Shown here in pieces: positions 51,700 to 63,459 of a stretch of 64,000 nucleotides of DNA. Origin of the DNA: Echinarachnius parma (lineage: Eukaryota; Echinodermata; Echinoidea; Clypeasteroida; Echinarachniidae); the NCBI GenBank assembly GCA_037951105.1, contig JBAMJV010003078.1, positions 124,001 to 188,000 of the forward strand, given 5' to 3'. Both the position numbers and the translations under genes were made by a program. Under the pieces are notes generated by a model that was not told the DNA's origin, did no database searches, and was given only the letters and a program-made list of their open reading frames with translations. The first letter of the stretch is position 1. Each line of letters starts with the position of its first letter.

Positions 51700-53480
51700 T
51701 GTAGCGGAAATAGAATTGTCCGTACTTAGACTTGTAGTAAATTGTGTTATTTATAGGAGAAACGTTAAATTTTGTTATACTTAATTGTAATCCAGTTGGT
51801 TGGATGTAATTTGCCGTATTTTGCATTTTTAGTGTGTGCATTTAGCTTGTTAGCTATAAGATGCAGTATTCCCCCCCGCGCAGTTCTGCGTCCAGTTTCG
51901 ACCGATTCCCCCCTGACGTGATATTACGTAATTCCACGTCACTATTTGGAACGAAAACCCGAGTAGGCCCCGAGTTTACGAAGTTTACGTCATTAAAACA
52001 TGTGACGCAATTTTGACCAATTAGGAAGCTCGAGTAGGCCCGAGCTTACGAAGTTTACGTCATTAAGACATGTGACGCAATTCTGTCCAATTAGGAAGCC
52101 GCAATTTTAGGGCGTTGGATCCAGAATTGCCGTGTAGTATTAAATTGCATTTAGTTTGTTTTTGCATCTCGTCGGAGACGCATCGTCTCTTGTTTATTCT
52201 CTTCCGTTTGGAGCTCCATTTTTCGTTCGTCCGTTTATTTTGTTAGTTGTATTTTAATTACAATTAATTCGCTTTGGAGTGTTTTTTGTGCCAAACCCTG
52301 AGCATGAATCAAGATCACCTATTTTCAGCCAGGGTGGTGCGAAGCTGGAAGAGTCTGCATTGAAAGAATTGTACCCCTTTTCTAAGCTGGTATGTACTTA
52401 GTGAATATGTACTGAGATAATTGTTGCTTTCTCGCTTTACTATGAATTTAGTGGTATTATTTCCTAGCCAGTATAGGATTCAGAAATAATCATGTCAATC
52501 CACTCTTATTTGGTTATCTTGCTTAAATCTTGTTACCTTTTTGTCACGATTTTTACAATTGAATTATCTTTGCTCTTCTCTTTAGTGATTCGTTGTTAAT
52601 AGGTAACCAGAGTTTATAAATACATTTTATCTCCCTTTTTTTTGTGCCAGGCTTGATTTACACTTAATTGTTAGCTCTGCATTTTTTCTTGTCGGGAACT
52701 TAGTAAAACGGGCACCTTTAGATATAGATAATATATTGATGTCCGCCTTGTTAAACCAATCTCTATTAACGTTCGAACGGAGTACGTAGTGGTACCCATG
52801 TCACCATTGAACTCCGTCCCCTTTTCTTGTTACGTCAGGCCAACATGCTACCGATGTCGTCGACCTCAGCCGACTCTCCACGCCGTCATCGTGCCGGCCT
52901 TTGACGTCCTTGGACGGGTTTAGCTTCTCCTTTATTCACCTCGCTCCGTTCTACCACGCTTCCCCGCGACGTGTTTCAACGCCGTTTTCACCCGAGTTTT
53001 CTCTTCACGCGCGGGACCTTGAAGCCAAGTCTACATCTGGAACAATCTCCTGACTTAGGCAAATTCACGCTCCCATCCGCGGTGACTCGACAACTTACAT
53101 CGATGAACTGGGTTCATCCTCGTCTTCGAAACCCGCGTTTGACTGGTAATTGTTAGTTGAACACTCACCACGTAGGGTTATTTCATTTCTAGCCTGAAAG
53201 TTCCCGTAATTAGTATTATATTATGAGATATGTATATTTATGTATTCTCGCCTTTGCACACGCTGACATAAATCCTTCTGTTTTTATTTGCTTGTTGAAT
53301 TGCAATTCATTAAATAATTGACATGATTATTATATTACAACTGCTTGCAATGTGTGTTTATCCTGTACAGCCCCTTTCAAAAAGTTGGACGAGGTATACG
53401 AAGTTAAGTAAATCGTCTAGGTGCTGACCAGTGCATAGTCGTGGTCATATTCCTTAGCTTCGTAAACCTTGACCCCAATA
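51700..53480 (+). repeat. 5' LTR
   Basis: Begins TGTAGCGGAAATAG and ends ACCCCAATA. It holds a CRE/ATF-like cluster (51914-51941), a duplicated segment of about 68 bp (51961-52099) and a TATAAATA-like box near 52615. A 61-codon open frame inside the LTR has no known family and is probably chance. Confidence 0.95.
51914..52099 (+). promoter_or_regulatory. CRE/ATF and UPRE-like motif cluster in the LTR
   Basis: TGACGTGA (51914), TTACGTAA (51925), CCACGTCA (51934; the inverse, TGACGTGG, is the XBP1/ATF6 UPRE core) and TTACGTCA in each of two tandem units (51985 and 52055). The tandem unit is about 68 bp and also contains ACATGTGACGCAATT. The 3' LTR has the same set. The motifs are seen directly; factor binding is inference. 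Confidence 0.6.
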
Positions 53481-53483
53481 AGC

Positions 53484-53495
53484 TGGTGACCCCGA
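53484..53495 (+). other. Primer binding site, tRNA-Trp type
   Basis: TGGTGACCCCGA, three bases after the LTR, is complementary to the CCA-tailed 3' end of animal tRNA-Trp (…TCGGGGTCA-CCA). Use of tRNA-Trp is a known trait of CsRn1-type elements. Confidence 0.8.
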
Positions 53496-53661
53496 AAGGG
53501 GCACGCAATTTTCGTACCTTTTTTGGAACTCATTAAATAATCAGAGTGCCACAGGATAAACACCATCATAAGTAATATACTGTTTATGTGTAGTATTATT
53601 TAATTATTGGATACGAATCCTTTCGTGGTGCATTGGTCGTGCAGCCGCGCGTTTAGATAGG

Positions 53662-54525
53662 ATGCAGCAATCAATAGGTGCGCCGGGAGGACCCGAAACC
53701 CTGCTAGGTGCGGTAGGCATGAAGCTCCCCCCTTTTTGGAAGCATGATCCCGAAGTGTGGTTCGCCCAGGCAGAGGCTCAATTTGCGACTCGAAATATAA
53801 CAGTAGAAAGCACTAAGTATGCGCATGTTATTGCAACGTTGCCCTCCGAGGTAGCTCAGGACATAAGAGACATTCTTATTTCCCCCCCAGTCGCTAATCC
53901 TTACACTACCCTGAAGCAAAAGGTAATCGCCCGGACCACCGAGTCCGAGCAGCGACGCGTCCAAATGTTACTCACTGAAGAAGACTTAGGCGATAGGAAA
54001 CCCTCTCAATTCCTTAGACGTATGGAACAGTTAGTGGGTGACCAACAGATAGAACATGGGATACTAAGGCAGCTATTTTTAAAGCGCATGCCCCAAAATG
54101 TCAGGCTAATACTAGCTTCGACTAACGACGCCCTCCCGCTAGCAGATTTAGCAGCACTAGCCGATAAGATCATTGAGGCGCACGTGCCCGCTGTCGGTTC
54201 ACTAGTTGAGTCAAGCCCTAGTGTCGCGGCTATTAAGTTAAACCCCTCCGAGGACGCTAAAACATCGGCCAAGTCCGATTTAACCAACCAGGTGGAAGCG
54301 CTGACAAAACTTGTCAAGGAATTGTCAACTACTGTCAGGCAGCTCCAGCGCGACCGCAGTCGCGGCCGGTCCCGCAGTAGAAACGGCCAGCACAAGCAAC
54401 GCGATCCCACGCCCGGTGACAGCCCCGCGGAAGAGGCACAATATTGCTGGTACCATGCCCGGTTCGGCGCACAGGCGCATAGGTGTAGGTCCCCATGCAA
54501 GTGGCCGGACCAGGGAAACGAATAG
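53662..54525 (+). CDS. Ty3/gypsy gag
   Basis: 287 residues. The N-terminal half matches the capsid region of CsRn1/Kabuki-like gag ([54 protein letters not shown]). A basic Arg-Ser segment (about 227-249) precedes a CHCC zinc motif, [18 protein letters not shown] (262-279), in place of the usual CCHC knuckle. It overlaps the pol frame by 31 bases. The frame is open. Confidence 0.88.
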   Translation: MQQSIGAPGGPETLLGAVGMKLPPFWKHDPEVWFAQAEAQFATRNITVESTKYAHVIATLPSEVAQDIRDILISPPVANPYTTLKQKVIARTTESEQRRVQMLLTEEDLGDRKPSQFLRRMEQLVGDQQIEHGILRQLFLKRMPQNVRLILASTNDALPLADLAALADKIIEAHVPAVGSLVESSPSVAAIKLNPSEDAKTSAKSDLTNQVEALTKLVKELSTTVRQLQRDRSRGRSRSRNGQHKQRDPTPGDSPAEEAQYCWYHARFGAQAHRCRSPCKWPDQGNE

Positions 54526-57500
54526 ACCAGAGGGTAGGGGCGACGCACCCCACTGGTCAGCCAGGGAGTCGCTTATTTTATGTTATGGATACAAACACAC
54601 GCAAGCAGTTTCTGGTTGACACTGGCGCGGCCGTGTCAGTATTTCCCGCGTCAAAATCGCATAAAAACAAGCCCTCTACGTTCGCACTGCAAGCTGCTAA
54701 TGGTTCACGCATAGCTACATACGGGCAACAGTCGCTCACGCTAGACTTAGGCCTGCGACGCAGCTGCAGGTGGGTGTTCATTATTGCCGATGTAGCCACA
54801 CCCATATTAGGCGCAGATTTTTTACACCATTTCCAATTTCTTGTAGATATGACCAAGCGCAGGCTAATTGACCCATTGACCAATATGCAGGTCTCAGGCA
54901 GTCGCGCACCCAGCCCCGCGCTTAGTCCGGTTTACGCCAAGCCTGAGGGAACCGATCCCTTCACTAAGATGCTGCGAGAGGAATTTGCCGAGATCACGAT
55001 CCCTGTTTATCGCGCGCAAGACGTTAAACATAACGTTGTCCACCACATTGAGACGCGCGGCCCCCCGGTGGCCGCCCGGCCCCGCAGGCTGGCGGGTAAT
55101 AAGCTTGACATCGCGCGCGATGAGTTTCAACATATGCTTGATTTAGGCATTATCAGACCCTCTAGTAGCCAATGGGCTTCACCCTTGCATATGGTCCCTA
55201 AAAAGACCGAGGGTGATTGGCGTCCGTGCGGCGACTATAGAGCGCTCAATAAGGCAACTATCCCCGACCGATATCCCGTGCCACACATACAAGATTTCAC
55301 GGCTAACTTGCATGACAAGCGCATATTTTCTAAAGTAGACCTGGTACGAGCGTATCACCAGATACCAGTTGCGCCCGACGATATTTGCAAAACAGCGATT
55401 TGCACACCATTTGGGTTGTACGAATTTGTTAGGATGCCTTTTGGGTTGCGCAATGCGGCGCAGTCGTTTCAACGCTTCATGGATCAGGTCACCCGAGGTT
55501 TGCCCGGGGTATATGCGTACATAGACGACTTGTTGGTTGCTAGTTCTAACGAAGAGGAACACGAGCGCCATCTGCGGTTACTTTTTGAAAGGCTTAGGGA
55601 ATTTGGAGTTGTTATTAACCCTAGCAAGTGCTCGCTTGGGAAGTCGGAGTTAGAATTCCTAGGGCATCACATTAACCGCCACGGTGTTAGCCCGCTCCCC
55701 GGAAAGGTGGAGGCTATACGCGCCTGCGACGCCCCCAGAACGGCAAAACAGTTGAGGGGATTTTTGGGCCTGGTGAATTTTTATCGGAGGTTCATCCCAG
55801 ACTGCGCGCGCACCCTCTTGCCTCTAACCGACCTCTTGCGTAAACACACTAAGCGGTCCAAGAAACCTCTGGACTGGCCGCCCGCTTGCGACGCAGCGTT
55901 CATAGAGGTTAAGGAGAAGCTAGCCCAGGCGACTCTGTTAGCATACCCCAACGCGGATTACCCCTTGAGTTTAATGGTTGATGCATCCGACCGCGCTGTT
56001 GGCGGGGTTCTTCAACAACTTCGCGACCACGAGTGGGAACCTATCGCGTTCTTTTCCCGCAAATTGCACCCAGCTGAGACCCGGTACAGTGTATTTGGCC
56101 GCGAATTGCTTGCCATATATTTGACAATTAAACACTTTCAGTACATGGTTGATGGCCGCCTATTTTGCGTGTATACCGATCACAAACCTTTGACACATGC
56201 ATTTAACGCACGACCGGATCGCCATAACTCGAGAGAAATTAGGCAGCTAGATTACATATCTCAGTTCACCACCGACATCAGATATGTCAAGGGTGAAGAC
56301 AATGTAGTTGCGGACGCGCTATCCCGTCCCCAGGTGGGCAATATAAATGCTTACGTTTGCATTGATTACACGCAAATTGCAGAAGCTCAAGAAAGCGACG
56401 CTGAGTTGCAAACCCTGCTTGAGTGTAAGGCGAGTACCGGGCTCCTACTCAAACGAGTGCCACGGCTCACTACGGATGACGGAGGCACTGTCATATGCGA
56501 CGTCTCGCACGGACGTACCCGCCCATTTGTACCTGCCAGTCACCGAAGGGCAGTTTTTAACGCGATACATGGTCTATCTCACCCAGGTGTCCGCGCGACG
56601 CAGCGCGCCGTTACTGCTCGTTTTGTGTGGCCCGGCATAAACAATGATGTACGGAAATGGGCGCAGCAATGTTTGCCATGTCAAAAGTCTAAGATCCACA
56701 GGCACGTGAAAGCCCCCCTCGGGACTTTCAGCGCGCCCGACGCGCGTTTTGCGCATGTCCACTTGGACCTGGTCGGCCCGTTACCTCATTCTGGCGGCAA
56801 TGCGTATTTGCTCACATGCATAGACCGATTTACTAGATGGCCTGAAGCTATTCCAATAGCTGACATAACGGCAGAAAGCGTCGCTAAAGCTTTTGTCAAT
56901 AGGTGGATCGCAGTATTCGGCGCGCCCGCTATGGTAACAACCGATCGCGGCAGACAATTCGAGTCTAGACTATTCACGGAGCTAACAAAGCTGTTAGGAA
57001 CTACGCGAGTTCGCACCACTGCCTACCATCCCGCGGCAAATGGGATGATTGAACGGTTTCACCGCCAGCTTAAGGCCGCTTTGAAGGCTCACGAAGACCC
57101 TTCTCATTGGAGCGAGCGCCTCCCCCTAACGATGCTAGGTATCCGCTCCACCGTCAAGGAGGACTTGTCGTGCTCACCCGCAGAGCTAGTTTTTGGCACT
57201 ACGCTCAGGTTGCCAGGCCAGTTTGTAACTGCGGAGCGATGCGAAGTTGACCCGAGCGATTATGTGTCCCGTTTGCGCAACCATATGGCCACATGTAAAC
57301 TTACTCCCGCCAGGGCTGTACAGAGAAAGACACAGGTCCCAAAGGAGTTGTCTACGTGCTCGCATGTCTTAGTTAGGATAGACGTCGTGCGCAAGCCTTT
57401 GCAGCAACCGTACAAAGGCCCATACCGGGTATTAAAGCGCAAAGAGCGATTCTTTACGCTCGACGTCGACGGCAAACGCGAGCAGGTGAGCGTAGACCGT

Positions 57501-57752
57501 TTGAAGGTCGCCTACGTGGAAAAGAGAGACGACCAAGAGGATTTGCAAGTAGCGAGCAGTCTAAATGTTAAAACGCTCTCCCCGTCTTCGACGACGACGG
57601 AGGAGACGTCGAAAAAAACGCTCTCCCCGTCTTCGACGGCGACGGAGGAGACGTCGCGCAAACCGCTCAAAAGCACGACCAATATCCCAGAAAGAAAGAC
57701 TAGATCAGGACGACGTGTCCGATTCCCTCGACGCTTAGTGGAAGTTTGTTGA
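54495..57752 (+). CDS. Ty3/gypsy pol polyprotein
   Basis: The open frame is in the -1 frame relative to gag, so expression by the -1 frameshift this kind of element commonly uses is likely. Domains: aspartic protease (DTGAAVS, D42), RT (YIDDLLVA at 342-349), RNase H ([10 protein letters not shown] at 496; HKPLTHAF), integrase zinc finger (H-x-H…CLPCQKSK, from about 688) and DDE core (D758, D817, E853; 35 residues between the last two). A GPY-type C-terminal module ([18 protein letters not shown]) follows, with a duplicated LSPSST-TEETS repeat near the end. About 1085 residues in the open frame. Confidence 0.93.
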   Translation: MQVAGPGKRIDQRVGATHPTGQPGSRLFYVMDTNTRKQFLVDTGAAVSVFPASKSHKNKPSTFALQAANGSRIATYGQQSLTLDLGLRRSCRWVFIIADVATPILGADFLHHFQFLVDMTKRRLIDPLTNMQVSGSRAPSPALSPVYAKPEGTDPFTKMLREEFAEITIPVYRAQDVKHNVVHHIETRGPPVAARPRRLAGNKLDIARDEFQHMLDLGIIRPSSSQWASPLHMVPKKTEGDWRPCGDYRALNKATIPDRYPVPHIQDFTANLHDKRIFSKVDLVRAYHQIPVAPDDICKTAICTPFGLYEFVRMPFGLRNAAQSFQRFMDQVTRGLPGVYAYIDDLLVASSNEEEHERHLRLLFERLREFGVVINPSKCSLGKSELEFLGHHINRHGVSPLPGKVEAIRACDAPRTAKQLRGFLGLVNFYRRFIPDCARTLLPLTDLLRKHTKRSKKPLDWPPACDAAFIEVKEKLAQATLLAYPNADYPLSLMVDASDRAVGGVLQQLRDHEWEPIAFFSRKLHPAETRYSVFGRELLAIYLTIKHFQYMVDGRLFCVYTDHKPLTHAFNARPDRHNSREIRQLDYISQFTTDIRYVKGEDNVVADALSRPQVGNINAYVCIDYTQIAEAQESDAELQTLLECKASTGLLLKRVPRLTTDDGGTVICDVSHGRTRPFVPASHRRAVFNAIHGLSHPGVRATQRAVTARFVWPGINNDVRKWAQQCLPCQKSKIHRHVKAPLGTFSAPDARFAHVHLDLVGPLPHSGGNAYLLTCIDRFTRWPEAIPIADITAESVAKAFVNRWIAVFGAPAMVTTDRGRQFESRLFTELTKLLGTTRVRTTAYHPAANGMIERFHRQLKAALKAHEDPSHWSERLPLTMLGIRSTVKEDLSCSPAELVFGTTLRLPGQFVTAERCEVDPSDYVSRLRNHMATCKLTPARAVQRKTQVPKELSTCSHVLVRIDVVRKPLQQPYKGPYRVLKRKERFFTLDVDGKREQVSVDRLKVAYVEKRDDQEDLQVASSLNVKTLSPSSTTTEETSKKTLSPSSTATEETSRKPLKSTTNIPERKTRSGRRVRFPRRLVEVC

Positions 57753-57951
57753 TGTTAAATATAAATTAATTAAGAATGTAAGTTAGTATATGGAATAGCG
57801 TTTTTGGTTAGAATGAAAATGTATAATTATAAATTTCTGAAAGAAGAAATGTGTAGTTTGATTTCTATTTAGAGTAATTGGCCAATTTGTTGATTTGTTG
57901 GTATTTTGTTAGTAATTGGTCGTAAGCAAGACATGTTCATGACTTCCTTAC

Positions 57952-57961
57952 TAGGAGGGGA
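57952..57961 (+). other. Polypurine tract
   Basis: TAGGAGGGGA ends 5 bp before the 3' LTR (TGTAGCGG at 57967). The expected plus-strand primer site. Confidence 0.75.
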
Positions 57962-57966
57962 TTCAA

Positions 57967-59747
57967 TGTAGCGGAAATAGAATTGTCCGTACTTAGACTT
58001 GTAGTAAATTGTGTTATTTATAGGAGAAACGTTAAATTTTGTTATACTTAATTGTAATCCAGTTGGTTGGATGTAATTTGCCGTATTTTGCATTTTTAGT
58101 GTGTGCATTTAGCTTGTTAGCTATAAGATGCAGTATTCCCCCCCGCGCAGTTCTGCGTCCAGTTTCGACCGATTCCCCCCTGACGTGATATTACGTAATT
58201 CCACGTCACTATTTGGAACGAAAACCCGAGTAGGCCCCGAGTTTACGAAGTTTACGTCATTAAAACATGTGACGCAATTTTGACCAATTAGGAAGCTCGA
58301 GTAGGCCCGAGCTTACGAAGTTTACGTCATTAAGACATGTGACGCAATTCTGTCCAATTAGGAAGCCGCAATTTTAGGGCGTTGGATCCAGAATTGCCGT
58401 GTAGTATTAAATTGCATTTAGTTTGTTTTTGCATCTCGTCGGAGACGCATCATCTCTTGTTTATTCTCTTCCGTTTGGAGCTCCATTTTTCGTTCGTCCG
58501 TTTATTTTGTTAGTTGTATTTTAATTACAATTAATTCGCTTTGGAGTGTTTTTTGTGCCAAACCCTGAGCATGAATCAAGATCACCTATTTTCAGCCAGG
58601 GTGGTGCGAAGCTGGAAGAGTCTGCATTGAAAGAATTGTACCCCTTTTCTAAGCTGGTATGTACTTAGTGAATATGTATTGAGATAATTGTTGCTTTCTC
58701 GCTTTACTATGAATTTAGTGGTATTATTTCCTAGCCAGTATAGGATTCAGAAATAATCATGTCAATCCACTCTTATTTGGTTATCTTGCTTAAATCTTGT
58801 TACCTTTTTGTCACGATTTTTACAATTGAATTATCTTTGCTCTTCTCTTTAGTGATTCGTTGTTAATAGGTAACCAGAGTTTATAAATACATTTTATCTC
58901 CCTTTTTTTTGTGCCAGGCTTGATTTACACTTAATTGTTAGCTCTGCATTTTTTCTTGTCGGGAACTTAGTAAAACGGGCACCTTTAGATATAGATAATA
59001 TATTGATGTCCGCCTTGTTAAACCAATCTCTATTAACGTTCGAACGGAGTACGTAGTGGTACCCATGTCACCATTGAACTCCGTCCCCTTTTCTTGTTAC
59101 GTCAGGCCAACATGCTACCGATGTCGTCGACCTCAGCCGACTCTCCACGCCGTCATCGTGCCGGCCTTTGACGTCCTTGGACGGGTTTAGCTTCTCCTTT
59201 ATTCACCTCGCTCCGTTCTACCACGCTTCCCCGCGACGTGTTTCAACGCCGTTTTCACCCGAGTTTTCTCTTCACGCGCGGGACCTTGAAGCCAAGTCTA
59301 CATCTGGAACAATCTCCTGACTTAGGCGAATTCACGCTCCCATCCGCGGTGACTCGACAACTTACATCGATGAACTGGGTTCATCCTCGTCTTCGAAACC
59401 CGCGTTTGACTGGTAATTGTTAGTTGAACACTCACCACGTAGGGTTATTTCATTTCTAGCCTGAAAGTTCCCGTAATTAGTATTATATTATGAGATATGT
59501 ATATTTATGTATTCTCGCCTTTGCACACGCTGACATAAATCCTTCTGTTTTTATTTGCTTGTTGAATTGCAATTCATTAAATAATTGACATGATTATTAT
59601 ATTACAACTGCTTGCAATGTGTGTTTATCCTGTACAGCCCCTTTCAAAAAGTTGGACGAGGTATACGAAGTTAAGTAAATCGTCTAGGTGCTGACCAGTG
59701 CATAGTCGTGGTCATATTCCTTAGCTTCGTAAACCTTGACCCCAATA
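57967..59747 (+). repeat. 3' LTR
   Basis: 1781 bp, same length as the 5' LTR with 3 differences, all transitions. Followed by AATC and the resumed LINE frame. Confidence 0.95.
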
Positions 59748-59823
59748 AATCTAAGAGGGCATTCAAATAAGTTATTTCTTAGTCGCACCAGAACGAAATT
59801 GGCAGGCCACTTTTACTCCAATA

Positions 59824-60447
59824 TAACTCAGGTGAGCGCTACCGCGGAGCGGTAGCGCTCAGGGTCGGGCTCATAGTGCCCCCGATTTTTTGCGGTAATG
59901 TGCACAATAAGTGTGCTTAAAATTATAGATATGATACGGTACTTACCACCGTGTAGATGATACATATGTTATGCAACTATGGGGTGGATCAGAATGATGA
60001 TTTTTCGCTCCATTCCGCATCAAAATGAGTGATTTATGCACATCATCGACTTCTATCTGTGTTGTATCGCGACTTCTGAACGATCGATTACCGTACGACC
60101 ACTAAACGCGTGAGTCAGATCTGCCATCTATTCGGCGGGCGCGGTACATGAATGGAGACCGTACCCGCGCGTTCGCCTGATCATCGCTCGTTCCTAAGTT
60201 GCGATACAACACAGATAGAAGTCGAGGAGGTGCATAAATCACTCATTTTGATGCGGAATGGAGCGAAAAATCATCATTCTGATCCACCCCATAGTTGCAT
60301 AACATATGTATCATCTACACGGTGGTAAGTACCGTATCATATCTATAATTTTAAGCACACTTATTGTGCACATTACCGCAAAAAATCGGGGTTACTATGA
60401 GCCCGACCCTGAGCGCTACCGCTCCGCGGTAGCGCTCACCTGAGTTA
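59824..60447. mobile_element. Foldback element, 624 bp, 9-bp TSD
   Basis: ACTCCAATA flanks both sides (59815-59823, 60448-60456), within the LINE frame. Ends TAACTCAGGTGAGCGC are perfect inverse repeats. Arms of about 255 bp pair almost fully around an unpaired 110-bp centre. Each end also carries its own hairpin with stem GAGCGCTACCGC (59834-59860 at the left). A 9-bp duplication with long TIRs fits Mutator-like elements. No transposase. Related arms occur at 41336-41668. Confidence 0.88.
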
Positions 60448-60468
60448 ACTCCAATAGAGTGGTTAAGC

Positions 60469-61352
60469 TAGTCCAAGAAGACTAAAGGTAGAGACATTTA
60501 CATTAACATTTGGACGTTTTTTTTCAACATGTCATACCTTTAGTCCTAGTCTATAGTGTACACGTTCTGTATCTAGCCACTTATCCACCCAAAAAACCCT
60601 CAAATTTGGTTGGAAATATTTCGGCTACTCTCCTGAATTTTCACGACTAGGCAGATGTTTACTCTCTTTCTGCAATTGTGCTGTCCCAAATACGTTTACA
60701 AGTTGTAATTCTGGTAAAATTAACACTTTTCCGAGGTAAACACAGCCCGATGTTTGATGACCAAGAATTCCCGTAACATGCTATTCAACGCAATTGCACA
60801 TGGTAGTATTGTATTCGCCGTGTAGACATTTGCATAACACACGGCTCGCGAATATAATACCGTTGCATGTATAACCTGTACGCGCGCGCGCCGTATCCTC
60901 TATATAATACAGTAGAGGATACGGCGCGCGCGCGTGCAGGTTATACATGCAACGGTATTATAATCGCGAGCCGGCCGTGTGTTATGCAAATGTCTATACA
61001 CGGCGAATACAATACTACATTGTGCAATTGCGTTGAATAGCATGTTACGGAAATTCTTGGTCATCAAACATCGGGCTGTGTTTACCTCGGAAAAGTGTTA
61101 ATTTTACCAGAATTACAACTTGTAAACGTATTTGGGACAGCACAATTGCAGAAAGAGAGTAAACATCTGCCTAGTCGTGAAAATTCAGGAGAGTAGCCGA
61201 AATATTTCCAACCAAATTGGAGGTTTTTTTGGGTGGATAAGTGGCTAGATACAGAACGTGTACACTATGGACTAGGACTAAAGGTATGACATGTTGAAAA
61301 AAAACGTCCAAATGTTAATGTAAATGTCTCTACCTTTAGTCTTCTTGGACTA
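60469..61352. mobile_element. Near-perfect 884-bp palindromic element, 8-bp TSD
   Basis: GGTTAAGC (60461-60468 and 61353-61360) flanks ends TAGTCCAAGAAGACTAAAGG. The arms, about 430 bp each, mirror one another with only a handful of differences around a centre at 60910 (GCGCGCGCGCC…GGCGCGCGCGC around a short AT loop). 8-bp duplication suggests hAT. No coding capacity. It interrupts the LINE between the codons for VVK and PWN. Confidence 0.9.
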
Positions 61353-61459
61353 GGTTAAGCCCTGGAATTTGTTGCCTGAAAAGACGGTGTCTGCGCCAAC
61401 TGTGGAATCTTTTAAGAGAAGTTTGAGAGCCCTTCCCATAGGAAAAGAGGGTTAATCTA

Positions 61460-61504
61460 CCAAGTATACCAAGTAAGTATACCAAGTATACCAAGTAAGT
61501 ATAC
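61460..61504 (+). repeat. LINE 3' tandem tail
   Basis: ACCAAGTAT and AAGTAAGTATACC repeated about five times directly after the LINE stop codon. Short terminal repeats are typical of CR1-group 3' ends. Confidence 0.75.
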
Positions 61505-63459
61505 TCCCAGTCCCATGCATGCTTGGAAGTGCAGCTGGTGCTGGATCACACAGGCCACAAATGCACGAGATTCACACAGAGTTCACACCGCATTAGCACT
61601 CGCCACAGAACAGGCACAGTCGCATGGTAGGTATACACAATACACACTGTATAGTCTACAGTACACAGCAGACAGCTTGAATATCGATTCTTCAATCATG
61701 TCAATCATCATAAACAATGATGTATTTAACCTTTAATTTTATTTTATTATATTAAAACAATGTATTGGAATATGTTAATATGTTAAGAATTAAACAACCA
61801 CACTGGCACAGCTTTGTCTAACTTAGAACTCACGAATTTCAGCAGAATCAAAGCAATCTTGAACAAATTTCTCATAACTTCCCCCGCATCGCAGTCCGCT
61901 GTATTATCGTTGTTTGTGTTGTTGCATATATTACACGTGTAAATTGAATACAGGTTGTGTGTGATTGAATGGGAGCTGATGACATCGATGAGCTAGTCTA
62001 TCAATACAGACCCTAACCCTAAAAGATTTCAGCCAGAGAAAAAAAAATGTATGATCAACTGTGATGGGCGTAACAACGGGGGGGGGGGGGGGGGGGGGGG
62101 TGTCCATCGCCAACAATTTTCGAGGCCAAGACCATTGGTTTAGATACGATCGAGACCCATAAAAAGTGGACTCGAGACCGGTAAAAAGTGGACCAAGATC
62201 GACAAAAAGTGGAACTTTCTGATTGATTTTTTTTTTTCGGGGGGGGGGGGGGGTGCGTACGCACTCAACGCACCCAACGCACCCGCCTGGTTATGTGCCT
62301 GTATAATGATAGATGAGACTAAGATAATAATTCGAGAATAATGAGAAAGTAGCGGCCATGACGCCTGGAGGAATGGACTAGGGAATGGATCATTCCCAGG
62401 GGTAGGAGCTAGGGGGGCACGTGCCCTCACACATACCAACACACAAATTGTTTTGTCCGCCAGGTGCCCCCATGCATGCTTGGGCATAACATAAATTGAT
62501 AAATTAAAGGAAAACGGGTCCTGTAATTATAACTTATATATTTCATTTTCGGCGAAGACCCGTTTTTCTGCATGCCTGCTAGGTCGCCTGCATGCAGGTG
62601 AAAACATGTGCCCCCTCACGAATAGTGCAACTGGCTCTTCGATGCCCCCAACCCCTTCTTGAAAAATCCTAGCCACGCATTGAGTATGCAACCACGGCCC
62701 CTTTGATAAGATCCATGAACGATCTCAACCAATATCGTAATAGCATAATTGTTGACTTGTTGCTGTAAATTTATTGGCGATTGCATTCAATCGTGAATAT
62801 TTTGCGCCAAAGCGTCTTCTTAGTCCAATTGAATCACAGTCATAACATTTACAATTATGATGAGGAAGCTTAAGAGGCTGTATCAAGCCTTGGGTCCGCC
62901 TTGGGCATGGGCGTAGGGGCGTAGCCCTTTAGGGACACATTTTTTTCGCAGGGGCTGGGGTTCTTTTACCCGAAAATGATCCTAACCGCCTTTTCACCTG
63001 ACAAAAAATGGGTCCTCACCTTTTTGATGTCCCCAAATGATTATGTTTGTTTATTGTTTAGTCCGAAAATGTGGCTATTTGCCCGAATATGAAGTTGACG
63101 GTTTTGTCCAAAAATTATAATAAGTTGTCCTAAAAGTACGTATAATTATGACTTTGCCCCTTATGAGACATATTCTTCAGAGTTACTTGACTAATAATTT
63201 TGTTTGAGTAAAAATAATTATAATCTGATCAAACTCCAACATATAGTAAGATAATGTTGCTGAATTGAAAGGTGGTCACATTCTCATTGTTATAGAAATA
63301 ATTTACTATACACTTGTATTAGTTGATTTGCTTTGTATTATAACTTCTAAAAATGCCTTGTTTGCGATGTAAAGTTTTACCCACTAGATGGCGACAAACT
63401 CTGTCACGCAGAGAGTTTGAGAAAGTGTGACACAAACAAAATAATACAAATCCTGACCA
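61505..63459. other. Non-coding stretch with simple repeats
   Basis: Contains G-runs at 62079-62101 and 62239-62253 (the latter after a T-run), three tandem copies of an AAAAAGTGGA-bearing unit of about 23 bp (62148-62215), and loosely repeated GTCCGAAAA-type phrases at 62930-63130. No gene recognised. Confidence 0.5.

Larger units (their letters stand above)
51700..59747 (+). mobile_element. Ty3/gypsy LTR retrotransposon, CsRn1-like clade, whole-looking
   Basis: 8048 bp with two 1781-bp LTRs, inserted in the LINE with a 4-bp duplication AATC (51696-51699 and 59748-59751; one more shared T makes 5 bp equally possible). Order: 5' LTR, tRNA-Trp-type primer site, gag, pol (protease, RT, RNase H, integrase), polypurine tract, 3' LTR. 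The LTRs differ at only 3 of 1781 positions, so the insertion is very young. It looks whole, with no breaks that I could see. The integrase follows RNase H, as in Ty3/gypsy. No envelope-like frame. The CHCC gag motif and tRNA-Trp primer site both fit the CsRn1 clade. Confidence 0.93.
50676..61504 (+). mobile_element. 5'-truncated CR1-like LINE, interrupted three times
   Basis: Reverse transcriptase motifs: QHGFQKKCSCVTQLLECLVD, YLDFRKAFDTVPHRLL, SGVPQGSILGPLLFLFYVND and FADDTKVYRR, typical of the CR1/L2/Rex group. One in-frame TGA follows KLKQI at 50916-50918; the frame then continues to 51699. The same protein resumes after each insertion: LRGHSNKLFLSRTRTKLAGH (59752-59823), then RVVK, then WNLLPEKTVSAPTVESFKRS (from 61361) to a stop at GAGGGTTAA. 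The 3' end is an AAGTATACC tandem tail (61460-61504). LINE pieces are 50676-51699, 59748-59823, 60448-60468 and 61353-61504, about 1.25 kb in all. Endonuclease and 5' half absent. Confidence 0.85.

Noticed and set aside
52971-53156. 61-codon frame repeated at 59238-59423
   Set aside because: It recurs only because it lies in both LTRs; no known family and no evidence of expression.
54006-54548. 180-codon open frame on the minus strand
   Set aside because: Antisense shadow of gag; no domain.
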